Source: Penium margaritaceum
Lineage: Eukaryota; Streptophyta; Zygnematophyceae; Desmidiales; Peniaceae
NCBI GenBank assembly: GCA_023375785.1
Contig: SZWC01002421.1
Location: forward strand, 35,644-60,834
DNA: 25,191 nucleotides
Direction: 5' to 3'
Made by a program: the position numbers and the translations under genes. The notes under the pieces were generated by a model, which saw only the letters and a list, made by a program, of their open reading frames with translations, ran no database searches and was not told the DNA's origin. Of this stretch, positions 18,473-25,143 are shown in pieces (position 1 is the stretch's first letter; every line of letters starts with the position of its first letter).

Positions 18473-18680
18473 TGGTCGGCTGACACCGACCAGTGCTTCA
18501 GACATCCAAGTATTTGTTTCAATTATGTACCTACTACCATCGATTCATAAGCGACTACACTTGAGTGTTAGTGCCTCCCTCTGATCTCACTCGTAAAACC
18601 AACAAGCGAAATTGGGAGGATGGCAACAAGAAGCGTTCAAATCATTGAGAAATATTTTAATCTAAACGCTAATATTTCAA
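18473..18680 (+). other. gypsy-2 RT connection region
   Basis: Linker between RT and RNase H, without a clear open frame. It fits by position and contains TYKYLFQLCTYYHRFIS-like sequence (18504-18552), which resembles the FLGL-x2-YYRRFI block after gypsy RT. Confidence 0.55.
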
Positions 18681-19110
18681 TTGGCAGATCCAATGGTGGA
18701 ATTTATCATGGCTATTGACTCTTCCGATCGAGCACTTAGAGCTGTTATCCTCCAAGACAACGATAGTGGAGAACAACAGGTTGCGTACATACTGCGAAAA
18801 GTGCGAGGAACAAAACTCCACTACATTGTGTATGAAAAAGAAATGCTCGTAGTCATGCACACGTTCAAAATGTAGAGGTGCTACTTGGAATGGCGACAAT
18901 GCATCGTCTGCACCAATCACCAAGCATTTTTGGACAGCCAAATTATAGCCATTGAAATATTCGATGGATGGAATTCCTCAAGTCTAGCTTTGACAGCGAT
19001 ATTGAGTACCGACCTGGAAAGACAGATCCAACAGATGCTCGAAGTCGGAATGCCACGACAGTGGTTTAATTGGAAACTTCAGCGAGAATAAGATGCTCAA
19101 GAAGCTGAAC
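18681..19110 (+). pseudogene. gypsy-2 RNase H
   Basis: The frame reads MVEFIMAIDSSDRALRAVIL then EQQVAYILRKVRGTKLHYIV and YEKEMLVVMH, matching gypsy RNase H (F-x-(L)-x-TDASD-x2-(I)G-x-VL-Q; YxSR; E-x2-Y-x(3)-EKE-x-LA-V). TDAS has become IDSS. After a stop at 18873, CYLEWRQCIVCTNHQAFLD continues the TDH-x2-L block as TNH. Another frame then reads RWMEFLK and DIEYRPGKTDPTDARSR (18960-19050), the usual end of the domain. The frames need at least two corrections. Confidence 0.9.
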
Positions 19111-19753
19111 AAATATTAATCGTGGGAAAAGATGCAGACCGCCGTGCTAGCCTTTTACAAATCATGTGATGCCTGTCAGTGGCAAATATCTCATTGCACG
19201 AGGCCACCAGGACTACTCCAGTCACTCCCCGTTCCGACGGGGCCATGGGTTGACACGAGCATGGACTTCCTAACAGGATTACTTGCTACTTTCGAGGGCT
19301 ACGACACAATTCTCATGGTGGTGGACATATTTTCAAAGATATGGCACTCTATTCCGACGACCACCGTCACGAGAGAAGGGAAAACACGCTTGTTCTTGAG
19401 GTAGATCATCTGGCTACACAGCGTGCCACATACCATCCTCAACAACATGGAGAGACGCTTCACTAGCTACTTATGGCACAGATTGATGATATATTACGGT
19501 AGTCAGATCCATTTATCAACGAAGTTCCATCTTCAAACGGACGGGCAAACTGAGCGGACCAATCTGATGCTGGAATAACTTTTGCATACTTTATGCGAGC
19601 CACACGCCACAGGTTGGGTAGCCTAATTGCCGACCTCCAAAATCGCATAGGACTCCCACTTCCACGGCATGGGAAAAATTCAGTTCTAAGTGGTCTACGG
19701 CAAACTTCTTACCACACCGGCAGGATTGCACAGCCTGAGCAACATTCTGGCGG
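19111..19753 (+). pseudogene. gypsy-2 integrase core
   Basis: The zinc-domain end is visible (SCDACQ, with C-x2-C). The core starts GLLQSLPVPTGPWVDTSMDF then LTGL and ILMVVDIFSKIWHSIP, including the first catalytic Asp (MDF). The next block, normally S-D-R-D-x-RFTS, reads LNNMERRFTS (about 19436-19466), so the second catalytic Asp is replaced by Asn. STKFHLQTDGQTERTN is well kept, then stops follow (after LMLE and GWVA). VVYGKLLTTPAGL (19690-19730) closes the core. It is inactive. Confidence 0.9.
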
Positions 19754-20333
19754 TTGACATCCAGCGCATGGTTTTCTCTAGCATTTGTGAGGAAACGTGA
19801 CAAATCCTCGCAAAGACACATTCAGCTACGAAATGAGCAACTAATTGACATCACAACAATCGTGTTCATCGCTGAAAATTACACCCCACTCAGCTCAGCA
19901 AACAATGAACTCCGAGGTAAATGCTTTGTAAATCTCAAACCGCGGTGGCTAGGTCCATTTGAGATCAAGCGAATGCAAACCCCTATTGTCGTTTGCCTTC
20001 CCCCACGTGAGAACTTGAAAATCCACCTAGTCTCTTACAACAGCAAGCTCAAGCATTATCGAGACCCCACTGAGAACTTCCACGACGTATCAGACGTCGT
20101 ATCTCCACTTCACATTCAAGTGGACGGGGATAAGGAGTACGTAATTAAAGAAATCCACGAACCTCGACACCATGGAAAAGACGACCGAGTATTTGGTCAA
20201 GTGGCATGGCTATGACGCGTCGCACAACATCTGGGATCCCTACGACAATATCCCGGATGTCAATCATCCGATCAACGGCTACTACCATCATGAGCGACCT
20301 ATTCGTGCTTATGTGCTGGGACGTCGTGGCTAA
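19754..20333 (+). pseudogene. gypsy-2 integrase C-terminus and chromodomain
   Basis: One frame (to 20215) contains CFVNLKPRWLGPFEIKRM then ENLKIHLVSYNSKLKHYRD, the GPF-x-V and K-x-H-x-VF-x-VS-x-LK-x-Y blocks of the integrase C-terminus, and begins a chromodomain (EYVIKEIHEPRHHGK). A one-base insertion near 20175-20181 shifts the rest into the frame ending at 20333: TTEYLVKWHGYDASHNIWDP then YDNIPDVNHPINGYY. The Tyr, Trp and second aromatic that form the methyl-lysine cage in HP1-type chromodomains all seem to be present. It ends LGRRG-stop at the purine tract. Confidence 0.92.
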
Positions 20334-20344
20334 AAGGGGAGGAG
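20332..20344 (+). promoter_or_regulatory. Polypurine tract of gypsy-2
   Basis: AAAAGGGGAGGAG runs directly into TGTTAC, the start of the 3' LTR. It overlaps the stop codon of the chromodomain frame. It primes plus-strand synthesis in this class of element. Confidence 0.92.
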
Positions 20345-20529
20345 TGTTACACCCATGACGCCTATGAGTCCCCAAACTCCGTGAGCGGGCATATCTGTCC
20401 TTACATTGGTGGCCCATCGCGCGTCAAACTCAGACCTTTTAAGCCAATCGGTCGAGGGCATTTTGGCCACTTGCCTTGACCTCTGGTGTTCGTTTCCAAA
20501 AGATTGGGACAATTCGACCGCCTTCTTTA
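20345..20529 (+). repeat. 3' LTR of gypsy-2, left part
   Basis: TGTTACACCCATGACGCC.., aligned with the first ~178 bp of the 5' LTR at 15166 (AACTCC, TCTGTCCTTACA, GGTGTTC/GGTACTC, AGGTTG/AGATTGG). It breaks at CTTTA, where the 1085-bp insert begins. Confidence 0.88.
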
Positions 20530-21614
20530 TGTCTGTGTGTCGGCTTTGGCCAGACACCCTTATGAGGACAACGTGGTTAGATTGTGTCTGGCACGATGCT
20601 CCAATTGAGGTTACGCTGGTCGAGACCCGTGCATCTGGTAACTTGTACCGGTGTGACGTGGAGACCCATTGCCTCCATGTGTTATGTATGCTCCATGCAT
20701 GCAAGCAGGTGTGGTTGAGACCCGGACCCCGGAGACATGTTCGAGGGCCATGAGGCGACCTTGTTGCTTTGTACCTCTTGTGTGATGTTTGGCACATGGG
20801 TTTGTCTTTCACGGTCGAGACCCGGGCACTTGGTGAGTTACACCACTGTCACAAAAAGACCTTGTATTGTGGTTGGTGTTTACGACAGACAATGAGTGTA
20901 GCCCCTCACTCGTCATTGTGGTGACGAATGTGTCAGCTAGGGGGAGTGTTGGTTTGTGTGGCTTCCAACCGTCACGAGCGATGACCGTGGTGATTATCCG
21001 TACACCCCGCACTGGTGGTGTGGAGCAGCAATACTGGAGAGCACGGCGACATGATCCTTGATGCGAATACTGCTAGCGTCAGAGCACCGACAAGTGGTGG
21101 CTCCATGCACCAGCAGCTGCCAGACAGACACCACGACATCGCGAGTGCTTGCCGGGTCCTTTGCGGTTCTTTTGCAGACGCAAGAGTTCTCTCGGTGGGC
21201 TGGATCTTGAGCCCAATTTGCATGTTTTGCATTGTCTATCCACCAATCAATGCCAGACTTTTGCGTGTGACCAGTCCGGCTCGAGATTTTGCATCTCTGG
21301 GTTTAGACGATGTTGCGTTTGCATATCTGTGCGTAGAGTTACGGCCAAAACATTAGTTTTCGGCCGGTTTTAGGACAAGCTGACACTACGCGTGCGTCAC
21401 TTGCCATGCGCTGCGACAAGTATTTATGTTGTGTTATTGTCAGTTGTGAACTCTCTTTGCAATTATATTCAATTTGAGCTTCCTGACACTCTGTATGTGT
21501 CCTTGCCCAGACCCTTGCAGTTTCGTGCACGTTTGTGACTGTCATCACACACAAAATCAGCGCTGATGCTTAGTTAAGTGGCAAGCAGTTAGGAAGGTTC
21601 CAAGAAGTTTCTCA
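20530..21614 (+). mobile_element. 1085-bp solo-LTR-like insert in gypsy-2 LTR
   Basis: The insert begins TGTCTG and ends TTCTCA. It is flanked by the 5-bp repeat CTTTA (20525-20529 and 21615-21619). It has no counterpart in the gypsy-2 5' LTR. TG...CA ends plus a 5-bp duplication and no coding domain point to a solo LTR of an unrelated family. It contains GGTYGAGACCCG repeats (20618-20824), a purine stretch AGCTAGGGGGAG followed by TGTTGG (20937-20954), and TATTTAT (21420). Orientation is not settled. The purine stretch leaves open a more complex remnant. Confidence 0.65.
20618..20915 (+). repeat. Three ~97-bp diverged tandem units
   Basis: GGTCGAGACCCG, GGTTGAGACCCG and GGTCGAGACCCG start at 20618, 20713 and 20813 (spacings 95 and 100). 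Weaker similarity follows each, for example GGTAACTTGTACC against GGTGAGTTACACC, and a GACCTTGTTG/GACCTTGTAT block. A possible fourth, poorer unit lies near 20547. Such arrays are common inside LTRs. Confidence 0.6.
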
Positions 21615-21974
21615 CTTTAATGGTCGGCATAAGTTTCGCAAAACTTATCAATTTTTTTATTCTTCTTGGATAACCTCTCAACTTCGCCGGACTTTTGTAA
21701 TCGCGCTCTGATATTCTACAAGTCCCATGACTTCTTGGTGGTGCATGTGGAAGTAGCCACTCTCGGTGCGACCTTGTACATGTCGATTTTCTCGAGCGTA
21801 AAGGACCCAATACATGGGTCACCGTGGTTCTCGTCATTGTATATATGCGCTTGACTTGTTCTGCACTTACAATCGAAGTACACTACCAAATGCTCCACCT
21901 CTTGCAATTTTTTGGTTTACCTACTGCTCCGCACCTCGTCCCCGTGAACCACCTATGTTCAGCTCGATGAGACA
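21615..21974 (+). repeat. 3' LTR of gypsy-2, right part
   Basis: It starts with the second CTTTA copy, then AATGGTCGGCATAAG, aligned with AATGGTCGACAGAAG at 15345 in the 5' LTR. It continues collinear to GTGAACCACCTATGTTCAGC and ends ..GATGAGACA. TGAAC follows immediately. Confidence 0.88.
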
Positions 21975-22004
21975 TGAACCACCTTCGTTCTGCTTGGCGT
22001 AAGA
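21975..22004 (+). repeat. 3' LTR of gypsy-1, stranded right end
   Basis: TGAACCACCTTCGTTCTGC then TTGGCGTAAGA matches the last ~30 bp of the gypsy-1 5' LTR (GTGAACCACCCACATTCCGC then CTGGCGTAACA). It begins with the second TGAAC, so it is the far side of the gypsy-2 insertion site. Confidence 0.85.
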
Positions 22005-22436
22005 AGAACGATTTGCTTATAAGCAATGAATTGGAGGATACCTTTAATTATGGGGTACACTTGCCGCATACCCACTGTCCTCACAACTTAAGAACGTCGT
22101 ACCTAGTTTTCACACAAATAGAATGGGAGGGCCACTTTTGCAAAAAAATACGTATAACGTCCACGAAATGTACATAATACTTCTGAGGGCCACTGTTTAA
22201 AAAAAATGCTTCGGACGTCCACCGTGCCAAAAATCGTATGGGGGACGAAGTAATTCTCCGCATACCCACTTTCCACACCGGCCAACGAAACACGCCAGCA
22301 TCAAAAGAGGACCCCATTCTCGGCTATCGCTGCTACGAAAGCTTGGTAGATGACACTGCCAGTAAACCAGCTTCACGATCCGTTTCTAAAATGGATAAGC
22401 ACTTAAGACGAAAAATAAAAATGTAGAAGAAAAAAT
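22005..22436. repeat. Non-coding stretch with paired direct repeats
   Basis: CCGCATACCCACT occurs at 22064-22076 and 22258-22270. Between them are two copies of a 58-bp-spaced unit beginning GAGGGCCACT (22127, 22185), each followed by an A-run and then ACGTCCAC. I see no gene. It may be a small repetitive element. Confidence 0.55.
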
Positions 22437-22797
22437 CAAACCAGCCGTTCGATAGAACGATCGAACGACATGTACGGTGTTGAGGACTGAATTCTTATGC
22501 ATAATAAGGACTATTGTCTCTTATTCACTCTCTCTTTCTCTCTTGTTAAAATAACAACAAAGCATAGTCGGGAGAAAAAACAGGAAAAACTAGAAGAACA
22601 TCATCTCTTTGCAAACATATCTTTTCTTCATCCGTCGATCACACGATCTCGTCGACGGGGTCGACCTCGTCGGCCTTGCCTTCGTTCTTCTGGCGTGCGA
22701 TGAACCCTGCGATCGACCACGCGCATGAAATGCAGTTTCGGAATCTTATCCCCTTTGCATGGTTTGTGCAAAGGGGATAAGATAGCGAGCTGGAGAA
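22437..22797. other. Intergenic segment with two perfect hairpins
   Basis: CGTTCGAT / ATCGAACG (22446-22453, 22460-22467, 6-nt loop), and a perfect 17-bp hairpin with a 7-nt loop (22743-22759 and 22767-22783). Between them is a CT-rich stretch and a GTCGAC-rich block (22650-22670). The short Arg-rich open frames here are compositional. Confidence 0.7.
22743..22783. repeat. Perfect 17-bp inverted repeat, 7-nt loop
   Basis: Left arm ATCTTATCCCCTTTGCA and its exact reverse complement flank TGGTTTG. Seventeen matched pairs by chance are very unlikely in old neutral DNA, which suggests recent origin or maintained structure. Confidence 0.92.
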
Positions 22798-22970
22798 CTC
22801 GTTTGCTCGTTCGCATAGCAAACGAGCGGAACAGTCCTCGATTAGGTCAGTTGGCACTGGGCCGGCAGGCCCATTCGAGGACTTCTTCTCTTCCTCGTTT
22901 GCGTGACCAACGACGTCATCGTGTCGGCGTAGACAACTCGGCGTCTATATTTACGATGTAAATGTAGACG
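22798..22970. repeat. Multi-hairpin module, copy 1
   Basis: Four elements in order. A: CTCGTTTGCT / AGCAAACGAG (22798-22807, 22817-22826). B: AGTCCTCGA / TCGAGGACT (22833-22841, 22875-22883) enclosing TGGGCC / GGCCCA (22858-22863, 22868-22873). C: degenerate CTCGTTTGCGTGACCAACG (about 22898-22916). D: 13-base arms with one mismatch around loop GAT (22942-22954, 22958-22970). Copy 2 at 23253 has the same order. Confidence 0.7.
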
Positions 22971-23252
22971 TTGTATCGACATCGACTTCATTTTCTTCTG
23001 TGTGGGAGAGATTTCACGAGTAAAAGTTAGGTGGACTTCGACTTTCGGTTCGACCGTTGTCTACCGTTTGAAATGAAAAAGCCGCGGAGCGTGTTTTGGA
23101 CCACATCCAGAACGCGTACAACATTTGTGACTTTTTTTTGTTGTGATTGTCTATGTTTACATTGGGAGAAACCATGTATTTCGTTTGACCATGAGAAATT
23201 CGAGGGCTGAATTTAGTCCGACGTTCAAATGAACGGGTTAAAGTGAACAAGA

Positions 23253-23385
23253 CTGTTTCGCTCGTTCACGTTTTGAACGAGCGAAACAGGCCTCGTAAGG
23301 GTCGATAGGCCTATTCGAGGTTTTTTTTTGCTTGTTCGCGTTGCGAACGAGCACATAACGCGACCGTGGACATCCACGGTCGCGT
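23253..23385. repeat. Multi-hairpin module, copy 2
   Basis: A: CTGTTTCGCTCGTTC / exact reverse complement (23253-23267, 23275-23289). B: CCTCG / CGAGG (23291-23295, 23316-23320) enclosing the palindrome ATAGGCCTAT (23305-23314). C: TGCTTGTTCGC / GCGAACGAGCA (23329-23339, 23343-23353, one G-T). D: perfect 13-bp ACGCGACCGTGGA / TCCACGGTCGCGT with a 2-nt spacer (23358-23370, 23373-23385). The A-D order and the CTCGTT, CCTCG-GGCC-CGAGG signatures match copy 1. Confidence 0.75.
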
Positions 23386-23468
23386 GATTGTGATGTACAC
23401 GAAAGATCAGAGGCCCATGTACGGCGGCAAAAAAAAAATTCTTGAGTGGATATGAATGACACCCCCAG

Positions 23469-23540
23469 TGTTTTACGTACCAAAAACGCGACTACGTGTC
23501 GGTCGAAATAGAAATGTTAGAAATTTGGTCACGTAAAACA
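23469..23540. repeat. 16-bp inverted repeat with one bulge
   Basis: TGTTTTACGTACCAAA (23469-23484) pairs with TTTGGTCACGTAAAACA (23524-23540), apart from one bulged C. The loop is 39 nt. It looks like a tiny foldback element. Confidence 0.75.
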
Positions 23541-24002
23541 ACAATGAACATAGGAAAAAATAAAATATGACATGAAACCAATGAAACTTAGAAAATCATA
23601 CTTCGGATACGCACAGTCGTTGAACTCATTCGTCTGGAACTGGTGTAGCATGCATGTTTTCGCAATAGTGGGTGCGCCATGCATGATCTTCGACGGTTCA
23701 AAAAAAGTTGGTATTGCACGTTGTTTTTGTAAAGTGAGTACCGTGTCTTAAATGTGCGAGAACTGGCCAGCAGAAAATTCGGAGGCCCAAACAGTGGGTA
23801 TAGCTAGTTAAGTGAAAAAACGGGAATATCCTGAAGATAATGGGGGTGACTTTGACATAACCCGGATTTCGCCATCCTTAAAATTGCCGTGGCCAACTGG
23901 GCAGCGTTATCGTGACGCTACTTGCAACGAGAAGGCGACAGCGAAGGATCTTGCCATGTCAGCACCTGAACGCTGTTCACCGCCCAAGCTTTCTGTCTGC
24001 TC
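23541..24002. other. Presumed upstream region of the 4CL-like gene
   Basis: No coding frame is recognised. A plus-strand frame at 23812-24009 has no family resemblance. AT content falls toward 24000, where GCC/GCAG repeats begin. I cannot identify a TATA box with confidence. Confidence 0.4.
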
Positions 24003-24185
24003 TTTGTGAGGGCCGCCGCCGCCGCAGCAGTGCTTTCGTCAGTGTCGTATCCCACACAACGCTGACTCTGCAGCCTCCGTTTCAGTGAGGTCGGCTCTAC
24101 TGGCCGCAACAGCGGCAGCAGAAGCAGCAGCAGCAGTGGCGGCGGCGGCGGTGACACTGTTGCCGTTGTAGGCTCGGTGCAGGGG
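24003..24185 (+). other. GC-rich probable 5' leader with GCC/CAG repeats
   Basis: GCCGCCGCCGCCGCAGCAG (about 24013) and AGCAGCAGCAGCAGTGGC then GGCGGCGGCGG (about 24125-24150) precede the start codon. Translation in the exon frame upstream of the ATG shows no conserved sequence. This is probably the 5' untranslated leader or core-promoter CpG island. Confidence 0.45.
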
Positions 24186-24377
24186 ATGGCTGGCGAAGGC
24201 GTCAGCAGCATCGGCGGAGAGATTGTCTTCCGATGCCCCGAGGCTGAGGAGGAGGATGGCCTGACAGTGCCGCGCAATGTCCTCCTCCACGACTATGTGC
24301 TGCAGCACGCGCAGAGATGGAGTGGCAGGCCGGCCGTGACCGACGGTGCTACTGGCCGCAGTCTCACGTTCGGCCAG
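24186..24377 (+). CDS. First exon of a 4-coumarate:CoA ligase-like enzyme (partial)
   Basis: 4CL-like enzymes of the ANL superfamily adenylate a carboxylic acid with ATP and transfer it to coenzyme A; true 4CL feeds phenylpropanoid synthesis. The ATG at 24186 opens 64 codons. GEIVFRCPEAEE, then LTVPRNVLLHDYVLQHAQRW and RPAVTDGATGRSLTFGQ, match the N-terminal segment of plant 4CL (IFRS-x-LP..IP..L-LH-Y..., then RPCLI-GATG-x-x-(T/Y)-(T/Y)). The match ends exactly at CAG|GTCAGC, a good GT donor at 24378, giving a 192-nt, phase-0 exon. The catalytic parts would lie beyond the window. A peroxisomal acyl-CoA ligase of the same clade is an equally good reading. The in-frame GTG at 24177 is not favoured. 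This is the only gene here that looks intact. Confidence 0.78.
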
Positions 24378-24598
24378 GTCAGCAGTCCAGTCCTGGTGTA
24401 TTCTTTCTTGGTCCAGTCTAGGCGAGCATTGTTCGATTCTCTCTCTGGCTTGCCCTTCGACACGTCTGGGGGTACGACGTGGATTGGGGATGACAGGCTG
24501 GCAGTGAGGCTGTGAAGAACGGCCCCAGTTCAAGGCATGTGTGTACTGAGGCAGGCATTGTTGTGCAGTGGCCGTCAGACCTTGACCTTGAGGGCGTC

Positions 24599-24624
24599 AC
24601 TGGGCGCAGTCCCCACGTTCTGCC
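24599..24624 (+). repeat. Diverged copy of the exon-1 3' end
   Basis: ACTGGGCGCAGTCCCCACG then TTCTGCC resembles 24351-24375 (ACTGGCCGCAGTCTCACGTT, CGGCC) with a few changes and one extra C. Some 60 bp upstream also align loosely (CAGTGGCCGTCAGACC against GAGTGGCAGGCCGGCCGTGACC). It may be a duplicated exon fragment. Confidence 0.5.
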
Positions 24625-24868
24625 TTATCGTCTCTGGCTGTTTAGGGTTGCTGACGAAAGTGGGTCGTGCCTCACTCCAGCTTTGATCCATTTGACGGCT
24701 TTGGGACTGCCGTACTGCCCCTTACATTCGACTAGTTTTTTTAAACTGAGTTAAGTGACTATGATATTCGAGTAGAATTCGGTTTGGGATTCATGCCAAA
24801 GGGGGTGGGTGATCCACAAACAGACCGGTTTTGAAGGTGGCATTCCCAGTCGAACTTACTGGCCGTTT

Positions 24869-24985
24869 TCTGGTTTTGAACCGTTTTTCCTGTTCTAACT
24901 GGTTTTTCCTGTTCGGTTCGATTCCGGTTTACAGCTAGAGTCAGAGAACCAGGAAAAAATTACGAACCAAAACAGAACGGGGAAA
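24869..24985. repeat. GGTTTT/GGTTCG repeats with imperfect inverted copy
   Basis: GTTTTTCCTGTTC occurs at 24883 and 24902 (19-bp spacing). GGTTCGGTTCG-like units follow, and 24947-24985 contains roughly inverted versions (AACCAGGAAAAAATTACGAA, AACAGAACGG). This is low-complexity foldback sequence. Confidence 0.5.
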
Positions 24986-25035
24986 GATCTGTTTCTGTTC
25001 TGGCTTAAACCTTTACCGGCGGTTTTCCAAGTCTA

Positions 25036-25117
25036 CCCCATCCCCATCGCCATCCCCATCCCCATCCCCATCCCCATCCCCATCCCCATCCCCATCCCCA
25101 TCCCCATCCTCATCCTC
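25036..25117 (+). repeat. (CCCCAT)n hexanucleotide satellite
   Basis: About 13 near-perfect CCCCAT units with a GCCAT and CCTCAT variant at the edges. It is not the plant telomere unit CCCTAAA. Confidence 0.95.
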
Positions 25118-25143
25118 AAGAATAATCTTGCATAGGGAACATG

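Larger units (their letters stand above)
15166..21974 (+). mobile_element. Chromovirus gypsy-2, near full length, nested in gypsy-1
   Basis: 5' LTR 15166-15658, primer-binding site 15661, gag, protease, RT, RNase H, integrase, chromodomain, purine tract 20332-20344, then a 3' LTR from 20345 split by a 1085-bp insertion. It starts TG and ends CA and is flanked by the identical 5-bp TGAAC (15161-15165 and 21975-21979). Integrase after RNase H plus a chromodomain defines a Ty3/gypsy chromovirus. It belongs to the same family as gypsy-1 and gypsy-3. All genes carry breaks. Confidence 0.93.
10078..22004 (+). mobile_element. Chromovirus gypsy-1, defective, interrupted by gypsy-2
   Basis: 5' LTR 10078-10601, primer-binding site 10604, internal region to about 14675, 3' LTR 14676-15165 continuing at 21975-22004 after gypsy-2. 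Internal order is gag, protease region, RT, integrase, chromodomain remnant. Part of RT, all of RNase H and the N-terminal half of integrase are deleted. A ~616-bp element sits in gag. The outer 5-bp flanks (GGGGT before 10078, AGAAC after 22004) do not match, so its own target duplication is decayed or the ends come from recombined elements. Confidence 0.85.

Noticed and set aside
20406..21373. Several 80-115-codon frames in the solo-LTR-like insert
   Set aside because: They have no domain resemblance, overlap on both strands and cross the LTR/insert border.
22628..22857. Arg-rich short frames (RRGRPRRP-like) on both strands
   Set aside because: They result from GTCGACGGGGTCGACC-type repeats and hairpins; AT-hook resemblance is compositional.
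22437..23540. CRISPR array or bacterial attachment sites because of regular hairpins
   Set aside because: Repeats are inverted and not direct, spacing is irregular, and the context is plant nuclear.
24039..24533. Minus-strand Ala-rich frame of 164 codons
   Set aside because: It is antisense to the 4CL-like exon and its alanine run comes from GCC/CAG repeats.
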